DNA of 64,000 nucleotides from Mycobacterium sp. AZCC_0083. GTDB lineage: Bacteria; Actinomycetota; Actinomycetes; Mycobacteriales; Mycobacteriaceae. The translations under genes were made by a program, and so were the position numbers. Below, in pieces: positions 16,516 through 25,203 of the stretch; position 1 is the first letter of the stretch, and every line of letters starts with the position of its first letter. The stretch is from the NCBI RefSeq assembly GCF_014202335.1, contig NZ_JACHGP010000003.1, forward strand, positions 1-64,000, read 5' to 3'. Under the pieces are notes generated by a model. The model made no database searches. It was not told where the DNA came from and worked only from the letters and a program-made list of their open reading frames with translations.

Positions 16516-17682
16516 CTAATAGCTTTTGGGCAGGCCGAGCACGTGCTGGCTGATATAGGCCAAGATCATCTCCTGTGGAATCGGCGCGATCTTCATCAGC
16601 CGCGCTTCGCGCCAGTACCGTGCGATGTGATACTCCTCGGCATAACCGAATCCACCATGTGTCTGCATGGCCGTGTCGGCGGCCTGGAAGCCTGCGTCGG
16701 CCGCCAAGTACTTGGCCATGTTCGCGTCTGGACCGCTGGCCAGCCCGCGGTCGATCATCCAGCCGGCCCGCCGCGTGATCAGTTCGGCGGCCTCGAGCCG
16801 GGCGTGGGCCTCCGCCAGTGGAAACGCGACACCCTGATTCTGGCCGATAGGCCGGCCATACACCACGCGTTCGTTGGCGTAACCGACTGCGCGTCTCAGC
16901 GCCGCCTGGCCGGTACCGATTGCCTCCGACGCGATCAATACCCGTTCGGCGTTGAGCCCATCAAGAAGGTAGTAGAACCCCTTGTCCTGCTCGCCGACCC
17001 GGTCAGCGACCGATACCACGACATCGTCGTAGACCGTCTCACACGAGGACACCGCGTTGCGGCCGGCCTTGGCGATCGGAGTGATGGTCACAGCGGGATC
17101 GTGCAGATCCACCATGAACAGGGTGAGCCCGTCGGTACGACGCTTGCATTCCTCGGCTGGCGTTGTTCGTGCCAGCAACAGCACCCGGTCGGCATCCTGG
17201 GCCTTGGAGGTCCAGACCTTTTGTCCCCGAATGACATACGAGTCGCCGTCTCGGACAGCGCGGGTTTTGATCGCCAGTGTTTCGGTGCCTGCGTCGGGCT
17301 CGGTCACTCCGAACGCCACATGCAGGTCCCCGGAAGCGACGCTAGGAAGATACCTCTGCTTGATGTCCTCCGAACCGTGCAGGACGAGCGGATGCATTCC
17401 GAAGATCGACAAGTGGATGGCGCTGCAGCCGTTCATCGCCGCGCCCGACGCGGCAACCTCCTGCAGGATGACTGACGCTTCCAGCAGCCCGCGGCCACTG
17501 CCGCCGTAGGCCTCGGGTATCGCGATGCCGATCCAGCCACCATCGGCGAGCGCCCGGTAGAAGTCCCACGGGAACTCGTGGCGTTGATCGCACCCGGCCC
17601 AGTAGTCGTCGTCGAACTTTGTGCAGATCGCGCGGATGCCTTCGCGAATGAGGTCAAGATCGGTGTCAGCGGCGAAGTCCAC
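16516..17682 (-). CDS. Acyl-CoA dehydrogenase, FadE type (388 aa)
   Basis: FAD enzyme introducing an alpha,beta double bond in an acyl-CoA. The FAD/substrate segment FGVTEPDAGTETL and the KVWTSKAQDAD strand are typical. The medium-chain catalytic Glu position (YEGT) is replaced by IAPIPQEM, but a Glu in LNAERVLIASEAIG sits where isovaleryl-CoA and long-chain enzymes carry their base, so activity is plausible. The GTG start at 17682 has GGAAGG upstream, and the gene follows the ALDH stop by 18 nt. It probably performs the first beta-oxidation step on the acid activated by the ligase in this operon. Confidence 0.9.
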   Translation of the reverse strand: MDFAADTDLDLIREGIRAICTKFDDDYWAGCDQRHEFPWDFYRALADGGWIGIAIPEAYGGSGRGLLEASVILQEVAASGAAMNGCSAIHLSIFGMHPLVLHGSEDIKQRYLPSVASGDLHVAFGVTEPDAGTETLAIKTRAVRDGDSYVIRGQKVWTSKAQDADRVLLLARTTPAEECKRRTDGLTLFMVDLHDPAVTITPIAKAGRNAVSSCETVYDDVVVSVADRVGEQDKGFYYLLDGLNAERVLIASEAIGTGQAALRRAVGYANERVVYGRPIGQNQGVAFPLAEAHARLEAAELITRRAGWMIDRGLASGPDANMAKYLAADAGFQAADTAMQTHGGFGYAEEYHIARYWREARLMKIAPIPQEMILAYISQHVLGLPKSY

Positions 17683-17700
17683 CAGCAGTTGCCTTCCCGG

Positions 17701-19137
17701 TCACGAGTCGGCCGGCGCTTGCTGCACGGCCTTGAGTTCGTAAAATTCAGCAAGGCCATGGTGGCCCAGCTCGCGCCCGTTGCCGGACTGCTTGTAGCCA
17801 CCGAACGGCGCGAGCACGTTGAAGAACGAGCCGTTGATGTCGACCGCACCGGTGCGCAGGCGTTTCGCCACGTGCAGCGCGCGGTCGCGGTCGCCCGACC
17901 AGACAGCGCCGGCAAGGCCGTACTCGCTGTCATTCGCGATGTCGATCGCCTCGTCCTCGGTGTCATACGGCAGAATCACCAGTACCGGGCCGAAGATCTC
18001 CTCGCGCGCAATGCGCATATCCCGGTTCACATTTGAGAACGCTGCCGGCGTGACGAAGTAGCCACCCGGCACGTCGGTCGGCTGTTCCGCGCCGCCGTAG
18101 ATCAGCTCGGCGCCCTCGTCGATTCCGGTCCGGATGTAGTCGCGGACTTTGTCGCGCTGCGCAGCAGAGGCAAGCGGACCCATCGTGGTGGCCGGGTCGA
18201 GTGGGTCCCCCAGCGTGTACGTGGCCAGCCGCGCACGCACCAGATCCTCCACCTCGGCAAGCCGACCGCGGGGAACCAACATCCTTGTCCAAGCGGTACA
18301 CACCTGACCGGTGTTGGTGAAGCAGTTCGCCACCCCCACCTTGACGGCACGCGCGAGATCAGCGTCATCGAGGATCACGTTGGCCGACTTGCCGCCCAAC
18401 TCCAGGGCCACCCGCTTCACGGTCTTTGCGGCTACCTCCCCGATCCGGCGACCGGCCGCTGTCGAGCCGGTAAAGGTGATCATGTCGACGTCAGGATGGG
18501 CGACCAATCGCTCACCAACGACCTGTCCGAGTCCTGAGATCAGATTGAAAACACCTGGTGGCAAACCGATTTCATGGATGATGTCCGCAACGATGAACGC
18601 GCTCAGCGGTGCCACCTCAGAGGGCTTGACGATAACCGTGCAGCCGGCCACCAGTGCTGCGCCTACCTTGCCGATCACCTGCTGTAACGGAAAATTCCAT
18701 GCCGTGATCGCCCCGACGACGCCAATGGGTTCCCGCAATACCAGCGATTGGCCGATCTGCTCTTCCAGCGGGAAGTCGTCCATCAACTCGCGGTAACTGT
18801 CGAGCACCCGGCTTGGCTGTTGCACCTGCACCGGGCCCGAGACCCGCAGCGGGGTACCGACCTCCGCGCTGATCAGTCGGGTGAGTTCGTCGGACCGTTC
18901 GTCGAGCTTTTTCGCCAGTTGGGCCAGGACATCGAGCCGAATGTCGATCGGTGTCTGCGACCACGCCGGAAACGCTTCGCGCGCAGCCGCGACCGCGTCG
19001 TTGACGTCGTCGACCGTACCGTCCGGGATCCAGCCGAGCACCTCGCCGGTGATGGCCGAATTGACCTCGATAGTCCCGCCGGCCGAGTGCCGCCATTTGC
19101 CGCCGATGTAGATCTCGTCGCGACCATAGCTGCTCAT
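17701..19137 (-). CDS. Aldehyde dehydrogenase (478 aa)
   Basis: NAD(P)-dependent aldehyde oxidation to the acid. The cofactor segment FTGSTAAGRRIGEVA, catalytic Glu in LELGGKSANVIL and nucleophilic Cys in FTNTGQVCTAWTRM are all present. The C-terminal PFGGYKQSGNGRELG is typical of the betaine-aldehyde type. ATG 19137 overlaps the SDR stop by 4 nt (ATGA); a longer frame starting at 19188 would run through the SDR gene end and is unlikely. Co-transcribed with the GMC alcohol oxidoreductase, it likely handles that aldehyde. It is different in sequence from the 2560-4143 ALDH. Confidence 0.93.
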   Translation of the reverse strand: MSSYGRDEIYIGGKWRHSAGGTIEVNSAITGEVLGWIPDGTVDDVNDAVAAAREAFPAWSQTPIDIRLDVLAQLAKKLDERSDELTRLISAEVGTPLRVSGPVQVQQPSRVLDSYRELMDDFPLEEQIGQSLVLREPIGVVGAITAWNFPLQQVIGKVGAALVAGCTVIVKPSEVAPLSAFIVADIIHEIGLPPGVFNLISGLGQVVGERLVAHPDVDMITFTGSTAAGRRIGEVAAKTVKRVALELGGKSANVILDDADLARAVKVGVANCFTNTGQVCTAWTRMLVPRGRLAEVEDLVRARLATYTLGDPLDPATTMGPLASAAQRDKVRDYIRTGIDEGAELIYGGAEQPTDVPGGYFVTPAAFSNVNRDMRIAREEIFGPVLVILPYDTEDEAIDIANDSEYGLAGAVWSGDRDRALHVAKRLRTGAVDINGSFFNVLAPFGGYKQSGNGRELGHHGLAEFYELKAVQQAPADS

Positions 19138-19940
19138 GACGTCAGTCCCGGTGTCTTGGCGTGCAACCTGCGCATCTTCGCGATCCATTCGTCATAGTCG
19201 GCGGCCTTGCCGCGGAAGTACTTCTCTACCAACGGATGAGTGAGGATCAGGAACTGCTCTTTACTCATCCCGTCGACGACGCATTCGGCTGCTTCGTCGG
19301 CCTCGATCGCGCCCGCCACCGCGAACCATTCACCCTGCGCGCCTCGGAGCATGTCCGTCCGCACGCCTTCGGCAACGATGCATGACACCCGAATTCCGTT
19401 GCTGCCGTAGTGAATCGACAACCATTCTGTCAGCCCCAGCACGGCGTGCTTACTCGTCGCGTACGGGGCGTTCCCCAGTGCGGTCAGCAGCCCCGCCGCC
19501 GATGCATTCTGGATCAGATACCCCGATCCCCGCTCAAGCATGTGCGGCAACACAGCGCGGGCCGCATAGACCTGCGGCATCACGTTGACGTCCCACACGC
19601 GCTGCCATGCGGCGTTGGACGCCCAAGGGTTGCCCCGCTCGTGCAGCGGCGTCACCCCGTCGTGCGGTTCCCCCCACAGCACACCGGCATTAGACACGAA
19701 GACGTCGATCCCGCCGAGTGCATCCAGCGTCTTCTCGACCAGGCCGATCACCTGGGATTCGTCGGAAACGTCGGCGACGATGCCGAGGCCGCCGACCTCG
19801 TCGGCAACGCTCGCCGTGCCCGACGCGTCAACATCGGAGACGACGACCGACGCGCCCGCGGCGGCGAACCGCCTGCACATCGCCGCGCCCATACCGGCAG
19901 CACCGCCGGTGACGACGATGACCTTGCCTGCGGGGTCCAC
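19134..19940 (-). CDS. Short-chain dehydrogenase/reductase (268 aa)
   Basis: Classical SDR. The cofactor motif TGGAAGMGAAMCRRFA is at 11-26, NAG in VFVSNAGVLWG, the catalytic Ser in IQNASAAG and the Tyr/Lys pair in APYATSKHA. A longer C-terminal region (EKYFRGKAADYDEWIAKM) resembles mycobacterial SDRs of degradation clusters. The GTG start at 19940 lies 4 nt after the amidohydrolase stop. It probably interconverts an alcohol and a ketone; substrate unknown. Confidence 0.9.
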   Translation of the reverse strand: MDPAGKVIVVTGGAAGMGAAMCRRFAAAGASVVVSDVDASGTASVADEVGGLGIVADVSDESQVIGLVEKTLDALGGIDVFVSNAGVLWGEPHDGVTPLHERGNPWASNAAWQRVWDVNVMPQVYAARAVLPHMLERGSGYLIQNASAAGLLTALGNAPYATSKHAVLGLTEWLSIHYGSNGIRVSCIVAEGVRTDMLRGAQGEWFAVAGAIEADEAAECVVDGMSKEQFLILTHPLVEKYFRGKAADYDEWIAKMRRLHAKTPGLTS

Positions 19941-19944
19941 GGCG

Positions 19945-21126
19945 CTAGACCAGCTTCGTCAGTTTTACTGCGTTGTCCCACATCACTTTGCGCTCCGCGA
20001 CCGGATCGTTGAGTTCGGTGGCCACCTTCTCGTACTGCCGGGGCTCAGCCAGGCCCTCTGGATGGGGGTAGTCCGAGCCGAACAGGACCTGATCGGCCCC
20101 GAGGTGACCGACCACCTCGACGAGGTCGTCCTCCCAGAACGGCGACACCCACACGTGCTGACGGAACTGCTCGACGGGGTCGGACGCGAAATACCCGGGA
20201 CGCTGGAAGCCCGCCCGGTTGAGCCCCGAGATCAACAACGGCAGGAACTCCGCCCCGTTCTCCACCGACGCGATGCGCAGATCCGGGAAGCGCTCGAACA
20301 GCCTGTCGCAGGTGAGCGCCGCCAGGTAGTTGGCGATGGCCCGCTCATGCCCGACCGCGATCTGCAGCGGTGAGGCGATGTCGCCGATGATGTTGCCGTG
20401 GTAGTCGGTGTACTTGTCCAAGCCGGAGCCGCCAACCTCACCGACATGCACGACCACCGTCACGCCGGCCTCCTCAAGCCGCGCCCAGATCGGATCGAAC
20501 AGTGGGTCACCCGGCGAACGCCAGGCTCCGTCGGTGTAGGTGGCCTGGGCCCGCACCACGAAGATCCGGGCATCGTTGGCCAGCCCGTGCTCGACTTCGC
20601 CTAGCGCCAGGTTGATATCTCCGAACGCCAGGTACGGCGAGCTGAAGATGCGGTTCTTGTAGTTGTAACCCCAGTCATCGAGCAGCCACCGGTTGAACGC
20701 CTTGAACGCCTGCCCCGCCGCCTCGGGGTCGAATTGCATGGCCTCCTCGTAACCCATGCCCACCGAGGGCAGCATCCACACCGCTTGTAGACCCTGCTCG
20801 TCCATCTTGGCGATCCGCGCGTCGCGGTTGCGGTAGTGATCGGGGATCGGCTCGCGCTCGGACAGGATGTCCAGCAGCGACCGCTTCTGCGGATTGCCGC
20901 GGAAGTAGTCGGCCATCGCGCCCGGCTTGACGATGGGGTCGAAGGTCGGGTTGGTGACGGTGTTGTTGATGACCCCGCCGATGATCTGGCGGGTGCGGCC
21001 CTCGATGACGGCGGTCTGCACCGTGCGCTCGCGCCATTCCTTGGGACGGTGACGGGTGAATGCGTCCAGAGGCTCGTAGTAGTGCTGGTCGACGTCGAGC
21101 ACGGGGGGTGGGTCGATGGCGGTCAC
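19945..21126 (-). CDS. Amidohydrolase-2 family metal-dependent hydrolase (393 aa)
   Basis: TIM-barrel protein of the ACMSD/6-methylsalicylate decarboxylase-like amidohydrolase family. VLDVDQHYYEP at the N-terminus carries the first metal ligand region, VVVHVGEVGG holds a central His, and FGSDYPHPEGL carries the final Asp. Members decarboxylate aromatic acids or hydrolyse C-C/C-N bonds. Related mycobacterial genes are common in steroid and terpene clusters without known function. GTG 21126 has GGAGG 5 nt upstream; an upstream TTG overlaps that ribosome site and is unlikely. It is the first gene of the 13240-21126 operon. Confidence 0.88.
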   Translation of the reverse strand: MTAIDPPPVLDVDQHYYEPLDAFTRHRPKEWRERTVQTAVIEGRTRQIIGGVINNTVTNPTFDPIVKPGAMADYFRGNPQKRSLLDILSEREPIPDHYRNRDARIAKMDEQGLQAVWMLPSVGMGYEEAMQFDPEAAGQAFKAFNRWLLDDWGYNYKNRIFSSPYLAFGDINLALGEVEHGLANDARIFVVRAQATYTDGAWRSPGDPLFDPIWARLEEAGVTVVVHVGEVGGSGLDKYTDYHGNIIGDIASPLQIAVGHERAIANYLAALTCDRLFERFPDLRIASVENGAEFLPLLISGLNRAGFQRPGYFASDPVEQFRQHVWVSPFWEDDLVEVVGHLGADQVLFGSDYPHPEGLAEPRQYEKVATELNDPVAERKVMWDNAVKLTKLV

Positions 21127-21162
21127 GTGATCCTCCAATTGTTGACGGGCTTTGGCATGCGC

Positions 21163-21189
21163 ATCGCAGCGCGTCGCGTTCGCTGCGAT
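21163..21189. promoter_or_regulatory. Perfect 9-bp inverted repeat ATCGCAGCG-N9-CGCTGCGAT
   Basis: This lies in the 87-bp gap between the NDP-forming synthetase gene and the amidohydrolase start, both on the minus strand. It could be an operator or the stem of a transcription attenuator. There is no T-run after the stem in the direction of transcription, which weakens a simple terminator reading. Confidence 0.45.
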
Positions 21190-21213
21190 ACCGCTCTTTG
21201 TTATCTAAATCTA

Positions 21214-23334
21214 CTAAGAATTTGATTGTTGGACAAGAGCTGGCACCGCTGCTCGGATGCACAGTGCGTCAACGACTGTGCCGCCGTTCTTGTCGACGAT
21301 TGCGGGGTTTATCTCGATCTCTGCCAGCTTCTGTTCGGTGAGCAGATGACCCATCCGATTCAGCGTTTCACCAATCCATGATTGATCTACCGGGTCGCTG
21401 CCACGGAAACCGAAAAGCAATTCGGCTAGTCGCAGCCGGGTCAGCGCCTTGTGCAGGGTGTCGGGATCGCACGGCAGCGGAACATGCTCGACGTCACGGT
21501 GTATCTCCACAGCCGCGCCGCCAATCCCTACGGTGCCGAACACGCCGAGGTCGTCGGCCATGCGCACGGTCAGGATCAGCTCCACTCCCCCGGTCACCAT
21601 CTTTTGCACGAGCCAGCTGGGGTTCGGGGCCTCACAGCTAGCGGCCATTCGTGCCACCGCATGCCCCACTTGGCCGGCGTCAGACAGGTTGACCGCCACG
21701 AGGCCCAACTCGGTGCGGTGCGTGATGTCCTCGTCGGCAGACTTCACGACCACGGGGTAACCAAGCGCCTCAGCGGCAGTCACGGCGTGTGCGCTGTCGC
21801 ACACTGTCATCGGCGCAACGTCCAGGCCGTGGTCAGCCAGCAATTGCAGTGCTTGAGCGCCACCGATCGTGGCCGCACCCGCCGCCGACTCGCCATGGGC
21901 GGCCGGTGCCGTGTCCAGCACCCGTTGGGACCCCAGCAGCGCCCGAACCAGTCGACCTAGGTCCGACGGGCTTTGGGCAACCAATACCCCACCCTCGCGT
22001 AGCTCCTTGATGTAGGGATCGACGGCGCGGCCCCCGTACCAGAGCACAACAAAGGGTTTCCCGGTGTCACGGCGCACCGCCAGGATGTCGGCGACGCTTT
22101 GCGCATTCCATCCCCGGGCACCCATCGGCAGCGGCACGCACACCGCCTGGACGGCCGGATCCTCGGCCACTGCCGCGAGGTAGCCGCCGAAGTGCACGGG
22201 CATCGACCCCGGACCGACATCGAGCGGATTGGGAATGGATGCGAAGCTCGGCAACTGCTCCTTGAGTCGTTGAGTCGTCGCGGTCCCGAGCGGCGGAAAC
22301 ACTACCCCGGCACTGGCCAACTGTTCGGTGGCCAGCACCGCCATGCCGCCCGAGTAGGCCACCATGCCCCAGCGCCGCGGGAATTGCTGCTGTGCGGGCG
22401 CTGTCATCGCACCCAGCACCCACAAGTCGTCGGGATCGTCGACGACGGTCACGTCAAGCGCGCGTAACAGCGCCAGCTCGAGCGCGCCCCGGCCGATGAT
22501 CTTGCCCGTGTGACTGGCCGCCGCCTGTTCGCCCGCGGCCGTGCGGCCACCAAGATAGGTGATCAGCCGCTTGTTCGCGGTGTGCAGCTCCTCGACTGCG
22601 GCGGCGAAGCGCCCTCCGTCACGAATCGATTCCATGTACAGCGCGACGGTGTGGACCTCGGGCAGCCCCGCAAAGTAGGAGATGAAATCGGGGATGTCCA
22701 TGTCGCGCTGATTGCCGGTGCTGACGATGTGAGAGATACCGACCCCGGCATCGCGCGCCCGTTCCACGACGGTGCTGCCGATCGCGCCGCTTTGCGCGAT
22801 CACCGCGATCCCACCGGCAGTGATCGGCACGCCCTCGGTGAGCACCGAGGTCATGCTCATGGCGAGGCCGGTGCGGACGTTGACCAGCCCGGTGCTGTTA
22901 GGCCCAACGACGTTGATGCCGTTCTGCTTGGCATAGTCGAGCAACGTGCGCTCCAGCGCGTGCCCGGTCTCACCCATGTCGGCGAATCCGGCCGTGAGGA
23001 TCAGCGCCTGACGCGCCCCGACGGCGGCACACTCCTCCAATACGCCCAGCACCGCGGCCGCGGGCACCGCGATGACCACCACCTCGGGCACAGAAGCCAT
23101 CGCGCTCAACGACGGCACCGCCGAGCGCCCGTCGACTTCAGTGGCGGTGGGATGGATCACCGTCACTTCGCCGGCGTAGCCGTAGATCCGTAGATGCTCG
23201 AGTACTGCCCGCCCACCGGCCTTGTATGCCTGACCGCTGCTGGTGGACACCCCAACGATGGCGACCGACGGAGGCTCGAGGAAAAGCTTCGCGACGTGCG
23301 CCCGGGGGGGCGCCAGCTCCAATGACTCAGTCAC
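21214..23334 (-). CDS. NDP-forming acyl-CoA synthetase (CoA-binding plus ATP-grasp, 706 aa)
   Basis: Fused alpha/beta acyl-CoA synthetase (ADP-forming type). The N-terminal CoA-binding Rossmann domain is seen in SVAIVGVSTSSG, the ligase-CoA domain contains VGPNSTGLVN and IAQSGAIGS, the phospho-His region is in AASHTGKIIG, and the C-terminal ATP-grasp includes YPVVVKSADEDITHRTELG. It forms acyl-CoA from acid plus ATP. GTG 23334 overlaps the P450 gene by 8 nt; a start at 23400 would overlap the P450 by over 70 nt and is rejected. It is co-transcribed with the P450 and the SnoaL-like protein. Substrate unknown. Confidence 0.88.
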   Translation of the reverse strand: MTESLELAPPRAHVAKLFLEPPSVAIVGVSTSSGQAYKAGGRAVLEHLRIYGYAGEVTVIHPTATEVDGRSAVPSLSAMASVPEVVVIAVPAAAVLGVLEECAAVGARQALILTAGFADMGETGHALERTLLDYAKQNGINVVGPNSTGLVNVRTGLAMSMTSVLTEGVPITAGGIAVIAQSGAIGSTVVERARDAGVGISHIVSTGNQRDMDIPDFISYFAGLPEVHTVALYMESIRDGGRFAAAVEELHTANKRLITYLGGRTAAGEQAAASHTGKIIGRGALELALLRALDVTVVDDPDDLWVLGAMTAPAQQQFPRRWGMVAYSGGMAVLATEQLASAGVVFPPLGTATTQRLKEQLPSFASIPNPLDVGPGSMPVHFGGYLAAVAEDPAVQAVCVPLPMGARGWNAQSVADILAVRRDTGKPFVVLWYGGRAVDPYIKELREGGVLVAQSPSDLGRLVRALLGSQRVLDTAPAAHGESAAGAATIGGAQALQLLADHGLDVAPMTVCDSAHAVTAAEALGYPVVVKSADEDITHRTELGLVAVNLSDAGQVGHAVARMAASCEAPNPSWLVQKMVTGGVELILTVRMADDLGVFGTVGIGGAAVEIHRDVEHVPLPCDPDTLHKALTRLRLAELLFGFRGSDPVDQSWIGETLNRMGHLLTEQKLAEIEINPAIVDKNGGTVVDALCIRAAVPALVQQSNS

Positions 23335-24580
23335 GCCAGGTCCTGAACGGAAGCACTGACAGGCTTCGGGTCTGACCGCCATAGGCGGCGAGTTCGGCAT
23401 TCTCCGGCACCGAGAAGCGCGGAATCCGCCGGAAGATCTCCTCGAACGCGATCGCCAGTTCTAGGCGCGCAACGTGGGATCCGAGACAGCGATGGCTACC
23501 GGCACCGAAGACCATCGACTGCCGCGGTGCCCTGTCGATCTGTATCTCGTCGGCGTTGGGATACGCACCTTCGTCACGGTGCGCTGATGCCAGTGGCACC
23601 ACGACCCGGTCCCCGGGTTGCAGTTCAACGCCGTTGATCACGGTGGCCTCGGTGACGGTGCGACTGGCGTGCACGATCGGCTCGTAGCGCAGAAGTTCCT
23701 CGATAGCCGCGGGGATCAATGAGGGATCTGCAGCAAGGCGGTCCTGAAGATCGGGCCGACGGGCTAGGTGCAGGATGCTGAAGCCGATGGCGGTGGTCAC
23801 CGTGTCCAGTCCAGCGAGGACGAGCACATACGCGAAATTCAGGATCTCGCGATAGTCCAATTTGCGCTGGCCGGGCATTTCGGCAGTGATCAGATACGAG
23901 ATGATGTCGTCGCCGGGATGCTCCAGCCGGTCATCGAGGAGCCCACGCAGGAAATTGTTCAGCTCTTTTCCCGCACCCAGCCTCGCGGCCGTCTGGGCCT
24001 CGACGTCGCCGTGTTCGGCTCCGTTGGTGGTGGTGTGCAGGATGGTGCTGGCCCAGTGGCACAGCTGGTCACGCTGCTCGACGCTGGACTCCAATCCGAC
24101 CAAGCGCAGGAACACCGCGCTGGGGAAAGGCTGGGCGAACTCGGCCATGAAGTCGAACTCGCGCTTTTCCAGCATCCCGTCAACCAGCTGGACTGCATGG
24201 GCGCGGACCGAATCGGCTATGTACTCAATGGCTTTCGGCCGGAACAGCGGGTCGACGATCGTGCGGTAGCGACGATGCTCGGGTGCATCGACTTCGAGTG
24301 GGATGAGCGCTCGGGTATGGCCCGGAGTCGGCGGGGTGTCGGCCGGCCACGACGAGAAGGTCTTCGCGTCGTGCAGCACCGTCGAGATGTCATCGAACTT
24401 CGTCATCACGTAGAAGCCGCCGTAGTTGTCCGTATGCGCCACAGGGCATTTCGCGCGCAACGTCGCATAATCGGCGTGCGGGTCGAGCGCGAAGGCGGGA
24501 TCGTAGTGGTCGTACTCGTGTCCCAGCGCTTGCAGCGCAGTGCAACCGCTACTACGGGGTGTGGATGGTTCATCACTCAT
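23327..24580 (-). CDS. Cytochrome P450 (417 aa)
   Basis: Soluble P450 with the I-helix LAGLDTVTTA, K-helix ExxR in EELLRYEP and haem loop FGAGSHRCLGSHVARLE with Cys near residue 365. It is not closely similar to the other two P450s in this window, so it probably acts on a different substrate or position. ATG 24580 overlaps the upstream SnoaL-like gene by 8 nt. No ferredoxin is adjacent; the 11193 ferredoxin is the nearest candidate. Confidence 0.95.
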   Translation of the reverse strand: MSDEPSTPRSSGCTALQALGHEYDHYDPAFALDPHADYATLRAKCPVAHTDNYGGFYVMTKFDDISTVLHDAKTFSSWPADTPPTPGHTRALIPLEVDAPEHRRYRTIVDPLFRPKAIEYIADSVRAHAVQLVDGMLEKREFDFMAEFAQPFPSAVFLRLVGLESSVEQRDQLCHWASTILHTTTNGAEHGDVEAQTAARLGAGKELNNFLRGLLDDRLEHPGDDIISYLITAEMPGQRKLDYREILNFAYVLVLAGLDTVTTAIGFSILHLARRPDLQDRLAADPSLIPAAIEELLRYEPIVHASRTVTEATVINGVELQPGDRVVVPLASAHRDEGAYPNADEIQIDRAPRQSMVFGAGSHRCLGSHVARLELAIAFEEIFRRIPRFSVPENAELAAYGGQTRSLSVLPFRTWRD

Positions 24581-25088
24581 GTGAGCTCACCTCGATCGTT
24601 GAAGTGGTGGGCAGGGACGAGTCAGCCCCGGCTGGGGTGAGGTTGTGGTCGTCGCGATCGCGGCACAGCTCGGCCAGCGCGCTGGGATCCTTGTAGTGCA
24701 CGTCGACGCGCACGATCTTGCCCTCGCGCAGACGGTAGATGTCGACACACTGGACGGGCATGCTGCGTCCAGTGCGCCGCGATGCGAACGTGCCGTGGAC
24801 CACGACCGCGACCCAATCGTCAATCCCGGCGATCTCCGGTGGCTCCAGATCTACCAGGAAGTCGCGGCCCACCGAGCGCAGCAATTGGCGGAACCCGTCG
24901 ACGCCGACGTAGTCACCGCCGAACGGCAGGCTGGCGGCCTCGGAAAACACGTTGGCGTCGTCGAGCAATGTGCCGCAGACGCCGATATCCCCGCTACGCA
25001 AACCGTCGGTAAACCTGCGCACGATGTCCACGTTGTCTTGCCCCGGCACCAAACCACCTCTCATGACTTGCTCGATCCGGTTGATCAT
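24573..25088 (-). CDS. SnoaL-like / NTF2-fold protein (171 aa)
   Basis: Small cone-fold protein: VDIVRRFTDGLRSGDIGVCGTLLDD at the N-terminus and PVQCVDIYRLREGKIVRVDVHYKD near the end are characteristic. Homologues include polyketide cyclases, limonene-epoxide-hydrolase-like and ketosteroid-isomerase-like proteins; I cannot choose among them. The start is ATG 25088 (weak ribosome site) or possibly ATG 25064. It is first in a minus operon with a P450 and an acyl-CoA synthetase, divergent from the 25204 dehydrogenase. Confidence 0.8.
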   Translation of the reverse strand: MINRIEQVMRGGLVPGQDNVDIVRRFTDGLRSGDIGVCGTLLDDANVFSEAASLPFGGDYVGVDGFRQLLRSVGRDFLVDLEPPEIAGIDDWVAVVVHGTFASRRTGRSMPVQCVDIYRLREGKIVRVDVHYKDPSALAELCRDRDDHNLTPAGADSSLPTTSTIEVSSHE

Positions 25089-25203
25089 CCTGTTGACAGC
25101 TTTTTCTACACAGATTTTGGTAGTTAGTCAACGGTCACAGCCCCTCAATGAGCAGGATAGTCTGTGCTAAATTAGGTTGAGCTTTGAGGACGGGAGAACA
25201 CCC

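Noticed and set aside
21163..21189. Rho-independent terminator after the NDP-forming synthetase
   Set aside because: The stem is strong but no T-tract follows on the minus strand, so I list it as an undefined inverted repeat.
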